Shown here: positions 34,789 to 43,807 of the stretch, piece after piece
Numbering within the stretch: position 1 is the stretch's first letter
How the letters are laid out: every line of letters starts with the position of its first letter
Origin: an uncultured Lachnospiraceae bacterium
Lineage (GTDB): Bacteria; Bacillota; Clostridia; Lachnospirales; Lachnospiraceae
Length of the DNA: 64,000 nucleotides
Assembly: GCA_910584585.1 (NCBI GenBank)
Contig: CAJUBP010000003.1
Span: forward strand, 59,054-123,053
Direction: 5' to 3'
The notes under the pieces: model-generated
Database searches by the model: none
Seen by the model: the letters and a program-made list of their open reading frames with translations, nothing else
Told to the model about the DNA's origin: nothing
Position numbers and translations under genes: made by a program

Positions 34789-36063
34789 TTATAATTCCAC
34801 CAGGCCGGCCTCATAAAGTTTCTGCAGAGACATCAGAATCCCCAGCTTGCCGTGATACCAGGTCAGGCCGCCCTGGAAATAAACGGCGTAGGGCTCCCGC
34901 AGGGGGCCGTCTGCGCTCAGCTCAATGGAAGAACCTTGGATAAAGGCGCCTGCGGCCATAATGACTTCGTCGCCGTATCCGGGCATCGCCCAGGGTTCCG
35001 GGGTTACATGACTGTCCACCGGCGCCGCCGCCTGGATGCCCTGGCAAAACGCAATCAGAGCTTCTGCAGAATTCAAAGTCACCGCCTGGATAATGTCGTG
35101 GCGGCTTTCTGTGCTGTTAGGAATAACCGGAAAGCCAAGGCTTTCGTAGATATTCGCGGCAAAAATCGCGCTTTTTAACGCAGACGCCGTTACGGTAGGA
35201 GCCAGAAACAGACCCTGATAGAAAGATTGGATCACGCCCAGGGAAGCGCCTACTTCTTTTCCCAGTCCCGGAGAGGTCAGCCGATAAGCCGCCTGCTCGA
35301 TACAGGCTCTTTTTCCCACAATATATCCTCCGATGGGGGCAAGTCCGCCGCCGGGATTTTTAATCAGGGATCCGACGATCATATCCGCTCCCGCTTCCAG
35401 AGGCTCTTTTTCTTCTACAAATTCTCCGTAGCAGTTATCTACCATGCAGATGACTTCCGGCTTTTCCTGTTTGATGAAAGAGATCAGTTCCCCAATCTGC
35501 TGTACGGAAAGGCTGGGTCTTGTCTGGTAGCCCTTGGAACGCTGGATGGTCACCAGTTTTGTTTTTTCTGTCAGGGCCTTTCTGATATTTTCATAGTCAA
35601 AAGTCCCGCCAGGGAGCAAATCCACCTGCCGGTAAGTGATTCCGTATTCTGCCAGAGAGCCTTTGGACTGGCGTATGCCGATGACTTCTTCTAAAGTGTC
35701 ATAAGGTTTGCCCACCGGGGACAACAGCTCATCCCCCGGTCTGAGATTGGACATAAGAGCCAGGGCCAGGGCATGGGTTCCGCAGGTAATCTGAGGGCGC
35801 ACCAGCGCCGATTCCCCTCGAAAACATTCTGCGTACACTTCTTCTAAGGTATCCCTTCCCAAATCATTATACCCATATCCGCTGCTTCCCATGAAACATT
35901 CCGCACTGACTTTTTTTGACTGCATAGCCTTGATTACTTTTAACTGATTGTATTCCGCAACGCGGTCAATTTCTTCAAAACGTTCTTTTAATTTTTTCTC
36001 CTGCTTCTGGCCGAAATCCAGGACTTTTTCTCCGATTCCCAGCCTTTGATACATTTCTTTCAT
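34789..36063 (-). CDS. Methionine gamma-lyase family / aluminium-resistance-type PLP protein
   Basis: 424 residues, Cys/Met metabolism PLP fold of the YnbB subgroup. Motifs: SGYGYNDLGRDTLEEVYAECF, RPQITCGTHALALALMSNLRPGDEL, MVDNCYGEFVEEKEP and the PLP lysine in GSLIKNPGGGLAPIGGYI. The substrate is unknown for the subgroup. Lies downstream of miaA at the end of the mutS-mutL-miaA run, as in other Firmicutes. ATG 36063 is the likely start. Confidence 0.87.
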   Translation of the reverse strand: MKEMYQRLGIGEKVLDFGQKQEKKLKERFEEIDRVAEYNQLKVIKAMQSKKVSAECFMGSSGYGYNDLGRDTLEEVYAECFRGESALVRPQITCGTHALALALMSNLRPGDELLSPVGKPYDTLEEVIGIRQSKGSLAEYGITYRQVDLLPGGTFDYENIRKALTEKTKLVTIQRSKGYQTRPSLSVQQIGELISFIKQEKPEVICMVDNCYGEFVEEKEPLEAGADMIVGSLIKNPGGGLAPIGGYIVGKRACIEQAAYRLTSPGLGKEVGASLGVIQSFYQGLFLAPTVTASALKSAIFAANIYESLGFPVIPNSTESRHDIIQAVTLNSAEALIAFCQGIQAAAPVDSHVTPEPWAMPGYGDEVIMAAGAFIQGSSIELSADGPLREPYAVYFQGGLTWYHGKLGILMSLQKLYEAGLVEL

Positions 36064-36154
36064 TCTGTTTTGTTCCTTTCCCGCCGCATACAATTCATGA
36101 AAAACACTTTTACGCTTTGCAGCGCGAGCTTACTCTATACTTTTTCTTTTTTTG

Positions 36155-37099
36155 TCAGATAATCTCTTTTTCTTTCAGAATTTTCTGCATATAAGCTAAA
36201 ATTCTGCTGTTGTCGTAACCAAAATCCTGTTTGGAAATCCAGACAACCTCCCGCTCCCTCCGAAACCAGGTCAATTGCCGTTTGGCAAAATGCCTGGTAT
36301 CCCGTTTGATCCGACAGACTGCTTCTTCCAGCGTGCATTCTCCTTCCAGATACTCCAGAATCTCTTTGTATCCCAGGCCCTGCATGGATACCATGCCCTG
36401 TTTGCAGCCCATTTCCTTTAATCTGATTACTTCTTCCAGCAGACCTTCTTCCATCATTCGATCCACCCGTTTTTCAATCCGCTCATAGAGCCGGCTCCTA
36501 TCGTCGTTCAGCACAAAATAGGCAAACTGATAAGGAGAACTGCGCATCCGCTCCTGCTCATTGTGCTCTGAGATTTTTTTGCCGGTAAGATGATAGAATT
36601 CCAATGCCCGTATCACACGCTTTCTATTGTTTTCGTGGATGATTTCCGCCGACTTTTCATCCACCCTTTTCAGCATTTCATGCAGCTTCCCCGGTCCCTG
36701 CCTTTCTGCAATCTGTTCCAGTTCCTTCCGGTACGCCCTATCCTCCGGCTGTTCTGTGAAATCAATTCCGTACAGCAGCGCCTGAATGTAGAATCCGGTA
36801 CCGCCCGCAACAATCGGAATCTCTCCCTGCTCATAGATTTTTTCCAGAGCGGCCCTGGCGTATTCCTGAAACCGCACCACATGAAATTCCTCTTCCGGCT
36901 CTAAAATATCCACCAGATAATGAGGAATTCCCTGCATCTCTTCCTGTTTTATTTTGGCGGAACCGATATCCATATGCCGGTAGACCTGCATGGAATCCGC
37001 GGAAATCACCGCGCCCTTTACCATTTTTGCCAGGCTGATGGACAATTCCGTTTTCCCCACTGCCGTAGGCCCTGTTAAAATTATCAATGGTCTTTTCAT
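36155..37099 (-). CDS. miaA: tRNA dimethylallyltransferase
   Basis: 314 residues. Transfers dimethylallyl to A37 of UNN-reading tRNAs. P-loop GPTAVGKTELS, SADSMQVYRHMDIGSAK, VAGGTGFYIQALLYG, and C-terminal YKEILEYLEGE...TRHFAKRQLTWFR. ATG 37099 has AAAGG 7-8 nt upstream; the upstream in-frame extension is dropped. Follows mutL by 96 bp. Confidence 0.95.
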   Translation of the reverse strand: MKRPLIILTGPTAVGKTELSISLAKMVKGAVISADSMQVYRHMDIGSAKIKQEEMQGIPHYLVDILEPEEEFHVVRFQEYARAALEKIYEQGEIPIVAGGTGFYIQALLYGIDFTEQPEDRAYRKELEQIAERQGPGKLHEMLKRVDEKSAEIIHENNRKRVIRALEFYHLTGKKISEHNEQERMRSSPYQFAYFVLNDDRSRLYERIEKRVDRMMEEGLLEEVIRLKEMGCKQGMVSMQGLGYKEILEYLEGECTLEEAVCRIKRDTRHFAKRQLTWFRREREVVWISKQDFGYDNSRILAYMQKILKEKEII

Positions 37100-37195
37100 C
37101 ACAATACCTTTCAGGACGCCCGCGAATCCTTTGCTTCGCCAAAAGGGCCATCCTGCCTTTCCCGTGTATCGAACTATCATTTCCAATATTCTTTC

Positions 37196-39298
37196 TTACA
37201 GCACCCGCTTAAATTTCTTTTCTAATTCATACTTTGTCATGGAAATAATAGTCGGCCGTCCATGGGGACAGTGGTATGGATTCTCCAGTGTCAGCAGCTC
37301 CCCAATTAAGGCTTCCACCTCCGGCCTGGAAATGCTCTGGTTCCCTTTTACCGCTGCTTTGCAGGACATGGAGGCTATTTTTTCCATGATCATCTGGGGA
37401 GTTTCCTTTCCGTGGAAATCAGCCAGACTGTCTAAAATCTCTATCATCAGTTCCTGGCCGCTCAGCCCGAAGAGGTTGCCCGGCACAGCAATGACGGAAT
37501 ATTCTTTTCCCCCGAAATGCTCAATTTCATAGCCCAGCTTCTGGAAATAACTCATATATTTCTTTAACAGAGATTCCTCCTGCATATTCAGCGTCAGCAG
37601 AATCGGCGGATAGATCACCTGGGAGGTAAATTCCTTGTTCTCTAAAGCCTTCAGGGTGCGCTCATACAAGACCTTTTCGTGAGCCGCATGCTGATCGATA
37701 ATATAGAGCTGATTGTCGAATTCCACCAGCCAATAAGTGTCAAACAGCTGGCCGATGATTTTGTGGGCTGATCTGGAGGCTTCTTCTAGAAGTCTCCGCG
37801 GCCGATCTTCTGTTTCCGGGAAATGATTACCGGAAGACTCCCGGCTCTCCCTGGACTGGCTTTCTATCCCTTTCCGGCTCTCCTTGGACTGACTTTCTAT
37901 CGCTTCCCGGCTCTCCCTGGACTGGCTTTCTATCCCTTCCCGGCTCTCCCGGGGCTGGCTGCCCGTTGGTTTCAGTGTCTTCGGAAACAGATGTTCCTGC
38001 TGATCTGTGATTCCCTGGGATGGATCTTTAAGATTTCCCTCCTGTTTTCCAAATGTGATTTCTTCCGCCGCCATCTTTGATACACTTTGGCTCTGCCCTT
38101 CCTTCCCCCTTTGCCGAATCTCCTCTGAAATTTTCTCATATTTCGGCTCATAAGGGCTGTCTTTTCGGATCGCCGCCTTGACAGCTTCCAGCCGTTTTGT
38201 CTCAAAGGGCTCCGGCGCTTTGCGGCCAGACCCCATCCGCTCTTTTTTCTCCTGCTCCCGCCTTGCCTTTTCTTCCCGCTCCTGTTCCAGGCTCATCTGG
38301 TACACCAGCTCATTCTGGTTAATGGCGTCCCGGATTAACTGTGTCAGGAATTGATAAATTTCTTCCCCATTGCTGAATCTGAGTTCCATTTTAGTGGGAT
38401 GAACATTGACATCCAACAGATTGCCGTTAATAGAAATATGCAGAACAGTAAAAGGATATTTATGCTGCATCACAAAAGATTTGTATCCTTCTTCGATGCT
38501 TTTGGCAATGAGACTGCTCTTAATATACCGTCCGTTGATAAAATAATTCTCAAAATTCCGGTTTCCTCTTGAAATTAAGGGCTTGCCGATGAATCCCTGA
38601 ATCGAAAACCATTCATTTTCCCCCTGAACCTCCAGCAAATTTGCGGCAATGTCGCGTCCGTAAATATGATAAATCACTTCTTTCAGGTTGGAATTGCCGG
38701 AAGTGTGCAGTTTTGGCTGATTATTTACAATCAGTTTAAAAGAAATCTCCGGATGGGACAGGGCCAGACGTTCCATCAAATCTCCGATATATCCCGCTTC
38801 TGTCTGGGCTGTCTTTAAGAATTTCTTCCTGGCCGGCGTATTATAAAATAAATTGCGCACCAGAAACGTGGTGCCCTCCGGCGCGCCGATTTCCTCAGAA
38901 GATTTCTCTTTCCCACCTTCGATGACATACCTTGTGCCGGTAAATTCAGAAACCGTCTTGGTAATCAGTTCCACCTGAGAAACTGCCGCGATACTGGATA
39001 ACGCCTCTCCCCGAAATCCCAGAGAAGACACGGTCATCAAGTCTTCCACATGACGGATTTTACTGGTGGAATGGCGCAGAAAGGCCAGAGGAACCTGCTC
39101 CTTTTCCATTCCGCATCCGTTGTCTGTGATGCGGATAAAAGAGATTCCTCCTTCTTTGATTTCTACGGTTATGGCGCTGGCTTTGGCGTCTATGGCGTTT
39201 TCCACCAGTTCCTTTACCACGGAAGAGGGACGCTCAATCACTTCTCCTGCAGCAATTTTATCTATGGTCTGTTGATCTAATATTTCGATGTTCGGCAT
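37196..39298 (-). CDS. mutL: DNA mismatch repair protein MutL
   Basis: 700 residues. N-terminal GHKL ATPase (IAAGEVIERPSSVVKELVENAIDA, DNGCGM, STSKI, GFRGEALSSIAAVS) and a C-terminal dimerisation/endonuclease region (DQHAAHEKVLYERTLKALE). The central linker (about residues 345-520) is long, highly charged and contains 11-residue tandem repeats. Normally transcribed directly after mutS; here the DUF262/HEPN pair intervenes. AGGAG precedes the ATG. Confidence 0.95.
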   Translation of the reverse strand: MPNIEILDQQTIDKIAAGEVIERPSSVVKELVENAIDAKASAITVEIKEGGISFIRITDNGCGMEKEQVPLAFLRHSTSKIRHVEDLMTVSSLGFRGEALSSIAAVSQVELITKTVSEFTGTRYVIEGGKEKSSEEIGAPEGTTFLVRNLFYNTPARKKFLKTAQTEAGYIGDLMERLALSHPEISFKLIVNNQPKLHTSGNSNLKEVIYHIYGRDIAANLLEVQGENEWFSIQGFIGKPLISRGNRNFENYFINGRYIKSSLIAKSIEEGYKSFVMQHKYPFTVLHISINGNLLDVNVHPTKMELRFSNGEEIYQFLTQLIRDAINQNELVYQMSLEQEREEKARREQEKKERMGSGRKAPEPFETKRLEAVKAAIRKDSPYEPKYEKISEEIRQRGKEGQSQSVSKMAAEEITFGKQEGNLKDPSQGITDQQEHLFPKTLKPTGSQPRESREGIESQSRESREAIESQSKESRKGIESQSRESRESSGNHFPETEDRPRRLLEEASRSAHKIIGQLFDTYWLVEFDNQLYIIDQHAAHEKVLYERTLKALENKEFTSQVIYPPILLTLNMQEESLLKKYMSYFQKLGYEIEHFGGKEYSVIAVPGNLFGLSGQELMIEILDSLADFHGKETPQMIMEKIASMSCKAAVKGNQSISRPEVEALIGELLTLENPYHCPHGRPTIISMTKYELEKKFKRVL
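37841..37949 (-). repeat. 33-bp tandem repeat in the MutL linker
   Basis: Three full units (37841-37873, 37874-37906, 37907-37939) and a partial fourth encode an 11-residue repeat close to ESQSRESREGI. Units differ by only a few bases and the frame is kept, indicating recent expansion in the disordered linker. Copy number is a likely site of strain variation. Confidence 0.8.
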
Positions 39299-39380
39299 AA
39301 GCGCTCCTTTGGTTCATATGGATTCCGTTTCTTTCTTCCGATGTACAGGATATTTCAGCAATTCTATCCATTTTAAAAAT

Positions 39381-39955
39381 CTAAAGGTTCTGATACTGAT
39401 TTTCTTTTAAATATTTCTCATGATAAACAGTATCATAAATGCAGCGAATCATATCTTCCATCACTCTGTAAGTCTTTTTCTCCCATTGTGAATATTCATG
39501 TTCCGATACCCCGGCACGCTCCGCGCCATGAGCAATCGAATTTCTTCTGTTAACTAAAGCATCAATATCTTTTGACAAGCCGTCAAACAAAGTAACGGGA
39601 AGGCCCACCTTATACAAATTTTTCTGAAGAACCACATACCACAAATTGGATTCTGTATCAATTGCTTCATCTGATATTTGCAAATTCTGTGTTTTAAACT
39701 CTTCTAATTCTTCCAAAAAATTTACTCGTCTGTAAAATCTATGTAACCGTCTGTCTTCTGGAAGTTTCTTCTTAAAAATATTGCATTTTTCATCGTTGTT
39801 GTCAAAGGCATTAAATTCACGAATCATAGACGACGCAACAAGTCTTTTAAAATTTCTTCTTGTATATTTGACAGCTGATTTTTCATAAACGCCAATTCTT
39901 CCTGTCTCCATGCCAGTTCTGTTTCCATAGCAGTACGTAATTCTTCTTTAGTCAA
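39381..39955 (-). pseudogene. MAE_28990-type HEPN-domain gene, frame-disrupted by internal deletion
   Basis: Two reading frames together make one gene. Frame 1 runs from TTG 39955, which overlaps the DUF262 stop, to TGA 39824-39826; it encodes the N-terminal signature ELAWRQEELAFMKNQLSNI. Frame 2 is open to the stop at 39381 and carries the rest (SSMIREFNAFDNNDEKCN, LPEDRRLHRFYRRVNFL, TESNLWYVVLQKNLY) with the HEPN RNase-type motif RRNSIAHG near 39545. The roughly 40 residues expected between these blocks are missing at the frame switch. The HEPN partner is therefore probably inactive. Family assignment is from memory. Confidence 0.65.
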
Positions 39956-41033
39956 TTACCAAATTCACCCCCGCTGAAAATAACTCAATACGTTTTGCCA
40001 GACTATTGATACTTCCTGTTTTGTATGATTGAATTTCCTCTCCAAATTTCACATCATCGATTGCTTTTCTAAGTACGGAGAAATTCTGAAAATCACCTAT
40101 AGTTTCTGCAAGTCTTCCCAATGCAATTGTGATACCGTCATAATAATACAAGACAAAATCATTCTTTTCATGTTCCATTTTTGTTTTGCTGGAAAACGCG
40201 CTGCTCCCCAATGACTGATTTATGATATCAAAGGTCTTTTCAAATATTTCTTTTTCCTTAGCATAATCAAAAATTTCCTCACCTGTTGTGATTTTTTCTA
40301 AATAACGGGTAAAATATTCTGTCACAGGATATCTATAACTTTGCAAATCATTTTTTAATGCAAAAAAACGCAGCACCAATTCCTGATCGTATTTCATACG
40401 AAAACTGTTTTTTCCAATTTTGCTGATTACATCTTTAAAATTTTTATTCCGGCTGCATTCATCTAAAAAATCCAATGCTTTGGAATCTAACAGGCGAACG
40501 GTACAATTTCTTATTTCCTGGGCGGACAGCAATTCCCCGCCTGTATTAAGTCTTTTGAACATATGGTATTTCAGGCTTGGTTCACTTTCTTTTTTTATGA
40601 CCTCCATTCTGACAAAACTTCTTTTTATTTTTATTTGCAGCGGTTTTGGCAATAATTCAAAAGTCAGCCCATTCAATGCCGGCACAATATCACATCCGCT
40701 CAGCACAAGCGGTTTTGTTGTTTCTTCTCCCAATACCTCCCCTCTGAAATGCAGATAACTGGACACTCTTTGAAGTCCGTCAATCAGCTCATATTCTCCA
40801 TCTTTAATTTCTATTACAAAAATAGGGGGAACAGGCATTTCTAAAATCAAAGATTCCATAAAACGCGACTGTTTTTCTTCCTCCCAGCGGAACAGCCTTT
40901 GATAATCCGGAGAAATAATTAATTCACCGTCCGTATACATGTCATACAATTCATTAAATGAAACATCTAAACTTTTCGTTCTGCTATTTATAATCTGATG
41001 GTCTACATTTTCAATTAAATTATCAATCTGCAT
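39948..41033 (-). CDS. DUF262 domain protein (ParB-like nuclease fold)
   Basis: 361 residues. The N-terminal DUF262 domain shows DYQR (43-46) with RLFRW, MPVPPIFV, the DGQQR-type motif as DGLQR (85-89), and FKRLNTGG (159-166). The first Gln of DGQQR, part of the proposed NTPase site in GmrSD-like proteins, is Leu here. The C-terminal half is helical. It lacks the C-terminal DUF1524 HNH nuclease of GmrSD; its partner is the HEPN gene overlapping it. There is no promoter in the 34 bp after mutS, so it is read from the mutS transcript. AT-rich, a likely acquired defence-type module. Confidence 0.8.
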   Translation of the reverse strand: MQIDNLIENVDHQIINSRTKSLDVSFNELYDMYTDGELIISPDYQRLFRWEEEKQSRFMESLILEMPVPPIFVIEIKDGEYELIDGLQRVSSYLHFRGEVLGEETTKPLVLSGCDIVPALNGLTFELLPKPLQIKIKRSFVRMEVIKKESEPSLKYHMFKRLNTGGELLSAQEIRNCTVRLLDSKALDFLDECSRNKNFKDVISKIGKNSFRMKYDQELVLRFFALKNDLQSYRYPVTEYFTRYLEKITTGEEIFDYAKEKEIFEKTFDIINQSLGSSAFSSKTKMEHEKNDFVLYYYDGITIALGRLAETIGDFQNFSVLRKAIDDVKFGEEIQSYKTGSINSLAKRIELFSAGVNLVID

Positions 41034-41067
41034 TACAATGCCTCCTCAACACGATTCTTCCTTCAAA

Positions 41068-43713
41068 CTACCACCGGTTCTTAATCTTACTCTGAAGCTG
41101 ATATAGTTTATTCAATGCGTCAATGGGCGTCAGATTCCCCAGATCCAATTCCCGCACTTCCTGAATAATATCATCATCTTTCACTGTATCAAAGAGGGAC
41201 ATCTGTGTCAAATCCACTTCATCCAGTTTTTCTTTCTTTTTCCGGGGCTTAGAGTGTTCCGCAATGAGATTTCCGGTGAGCTCCGCAATATCGTGGGCGC
41301 TCAGTTCCTCTGAGATTTCTTTGGCCCGCTCAATGACGCTCTCCGGCACCCCCGCCAGCTTAGCCACCTGAATGCCGTAGCTCTTATCTGCCCCACCGGG
41401 AACGATTTTCCGTAAAAATACCACATCGTCCCCTTTTTCCTTGACGGCAATGCAGTAATTATTCACATTGTTCAGCTTTCCCTCTAATTCTGTCAATTCA
41501 TGGTAATGGGTGGCAAACAAAGTCTTGGCGCCTAACAGCTTGGGATTGCTGATATGCTCCACCACCGCCCAGGCAATGCTCAGCCCGTCAAAGGTGCTGG
41601 TTCCCCGCCCGATTTCATCCAGCACCAAAAGGCTGTTGCTGGTGGCGTTCCGCAGAATATTGGCAACCTCCGTCATTTCCACCATAAAGGTGCTCTGTCC
41701 ACTGGCCAGATCATCGGAAGCTCCCACCCGTGTAAAAATCCGGTCCACAATTCCGATTTTTGCGTGTTCCGCCGGCACAAAGCTGCCGATCTGCGCCATC
41801 AGCACAATCAGGGCAGTCTGGCGCATATAAGTGGATTTTCCCGCCATATTGGGGCCTGTGATAATGGAAATGCGCTTCTTATGGTTATCCAGATACGTAT
41901 CGTTGGAGATAAACATGTCGTTGCTTATCATCTGCTCCACCACCGGATGGCGGCCGTTTTTAATATCAATCACCCCGGTTTCATTGATGGAGGGACGGCA
42001 GTAATTATTCCGTTCCGCCACCAGAGAGAGGGAAGCCAGTACATCAGTTTTTGCCACGGCTTTCGCCGTCTTTTGAATCCGCAGCACCTCATCCGCGATT
42101 TTGTCCCGTATGGTCCGGAACGTTTCATATTCCAGCGTTACCAGCTTATCTTCCGCCCCCAGAATAATGTCTTCCAATTCCTTTAACTCAGCCGTAATAT
42201 AACGCTCTGCGTTGGCAAGGGTCTGTTTTCTGGTATAATAATCTGGCACCAGATTCTGGTAAGAATTGGTCACTTCCAGATAATAGCCGAAAATCTTGTT
42301 ATATTTGATCCTCAGGTTTTTAATGCCTGTTTTCTCCCGTTCCCTGGTTTCCAGTTCCATCAGCCAGGTTTTCCCTTCCGTCTTGGCGTGGCGGAGCTTG
42401 TCAATTTCTTCGTCGTATCCCTCTTTGATGATGCCGCCGTCCCGGATGGAAATAGGCGGATCCTCTTTGATGGAAGCGTCAATCAGCTGGTAAATATCTT
42501 CCAGTATATCCAGTTCCGCTCGTGTTTCTGCCAGCAGCGGCGCGTCAAATTCTCCCAGAAGACTGTGGATGTGGGGAAGCATTTCCAGAGAGCTTTGAAA
42601 GGCCGTTAAATCCCTGGGATTGGCGGTCTGGTAAGTGACCCGGCTGATCAGCCGCTCTAAGTCATAGACCGGATTCAGATATTCCCGGATTTCTTCCCGG
42701 ATCATGGCATTCTGATTCAAGGCTTCCACAGCGTCCAGCCGTTTTTCAATCTCTCCCCGGTCGATCAGGGGCTGTTCCACAAAGCTTCGGAGCATTCTGG
42801 CTCCCATAGCCGTTTTTGTCTTATCCAGCACCCACAGCAGGGAACCCCGCTTCTGCTTTTCCCGCAGGGTTTCCACCAATTCCAGGTTGCGCCTGGTGGA
42901 ACTGTCAATAATCATGTATTTCCCGGTAATGTAAAGCTGCAGGGAGGTCATATTGGCAAGGGAATTCTTCTGTGTCTCATACAAATACCTAAGAAGCGCC
43001 CCCGCCGCAATGGTGCCGCATTCATAATCCTGAATGCCAAGGCCCGAAAGATCCGATATTTTAAAATGCTCCAGCAAGGTATTTCTGGCGGTTTCATCGC
43101 TGAAATACCAGGAATCCAGCGCATACACCGCTATGGAGAGACGCTGCTTTAAATCTTCAAAATTCATTCCCGTCATATAAAATGCCTCGTTGCAGATAAT
43201 CTCTGAAGGGGCAAATTTATGTATCTCATCCGTCAGCTTCTGCTCTTCTTCTACCTCTGTCACGAAATAATCTCCGGTGGTCACATCCGCAATGGATACC
43301 CCGTAGCGATCCTCCAAATAAACCACGCACATAATATAATTATTCTTTGTCTCATCCAATGCCTGAGTGTCCAGATTGGTGCCTGGAGTGACAATCCGCA
43401 CCACCTCCCGGCGGACTAAGCCCCTGGACATTTTCGGATCCTCCACCTGCTCGCAGATGGCTACTTTGTATCCCTTGGCCACCAGCCGGTTCAGATAAGA
43501 TTCCACCGAATGATAAGGCACGCCGCACATGGGCGCCTTTTCCTCCTGGCCGCAGTTCTTTCCGGTGAGGGTAATTTCAAGTTCTTTGGACGCTGTCTTG
43601 GCGTCCTCAAAAAACATCTCATAGAAATCACCCAGACGGTAAAACAGAATACAGTCCTTATAATCCTTCTTGGTATCTATATATTGCTGCATCATTGGCG
43701 TATATTCTGACAC
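41068..43713 (-). CDS. mutS: DNA mismatch repair ATPase MutS
   Basis: 881 residues with all MutS domains: N-terminal mismatch-binding domain with the Phe-x-Glu motif (FYRLGDFYEMF), connector, core lever/clamp, and ATPase (GPNMAGKSTYMRQ, LVLDEIGRGTSTFDGLSIAWAVVEH, ATHYHELTELE). GTG start at 43713 behind AGGAGG. Followed by DUF262 rather than mutL. Confidence 0.96.
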   Translation of the reverse strand: MSEYTPMMQQYIDTKKDYKDCILFYRLGDFYEMFFEDAKTASKELEITLTGKNCGQEEKAPMCGVPYHSVESYLNRLVAKGYKVAICEQVEDPKMSRGLVRREVVRIVTPGTNLDTQALDETKNNYIMCVVYLEDRYGVSIADVTTGDYFVTEVEEEQKLTDEIHKFAPSEIICNEAFYMTGMNFEDLKQRLSIAVYALDSWYFSDETARNTLLEHFKISDLSGLGIQDYECGTIAAGALLRYLYETQKNSLANMTSLQLYITGKYMIIDSSTRRNLELVETLREKQKRGSLLWVLDKTKTAMGARMLRSFVEQPLIDRGEIEKRLDAVEALNQNAMIREEIREYLNPVYDLERLISRVTYQTANPRDLTAFQSSLEMLPHIHSLLGEFDAPLLAETRAELDILEDIYQLIDASIKEDPPISIRDGGIIKEGYDEEIDKLRHAKTEGKTWLMELETREREKTGIKNLRIKYNKIFGYYLEVTNSYQNLVPDYYTRKQTLANAERYITAELKELEDIILGAEDKLVTLEYETFRTIRDKIADEVLRIQKTAKAVAKTDVLASLSLVAERNNYCRPSINETGVIDIKNGRHPVVEQMISNDMFISNDTYLDNHKKRISIITGPNMAGKSTYMRQTALIVLMAQIGSFVPAEHAKIGIVDRIFTRVGASDDLASGQSTFMVEMTEVANILRNATSNSLLVLDEIGRGTSTFDGLSIAWAVVEHISNPKLLGAKTLFATHYHELTELEGKLNNVNNYCIAVKEKGDDVVFLRKIVPGGADKSYGIQVAKLAGVPESVIERAKEISEELSAHDIAELTGNLIAEHSKPRKKKEKLDEVDLTQMSLFDTVKDDDIIQEVRELDLGNLTPIDALNKLYQLQSKIKNRW

Positions 43714-43741
43714 GGTATTACTTCCCTCCTGCTTTCTTTTG

Positions 43742-43807
43742 TGCTGTTTTGCAATTGCTTCTCTTCTATTTTCCTCTATACTGTTTTGCGATTGCCTCTG
43801 CTATTTT
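43742..43807 (-). repeat. Imperfect duplication of the flavoprotein gene's 3' end
   Basis: The last roughly 30 coding bases of the flavoprotein gene (43779-43807, encoding KIAEAIAKQ) recur just downstream of its stop (43742-43772) with about five differences and a small insertion. The copy lies in the space before mutS and is not translated in frame. Confidence 0.5.

Noticed and set aside
34776..34797. TTGACA and TATAAT on the plus strand after radC
   Set aside because: Only 11 bp separate the hexamers and there is no plus-strand gene downstream.
37841..37949. Possible short CRISPR remnant
   Set aside because: Direct tandem coding repeats inside mutL without spacers.
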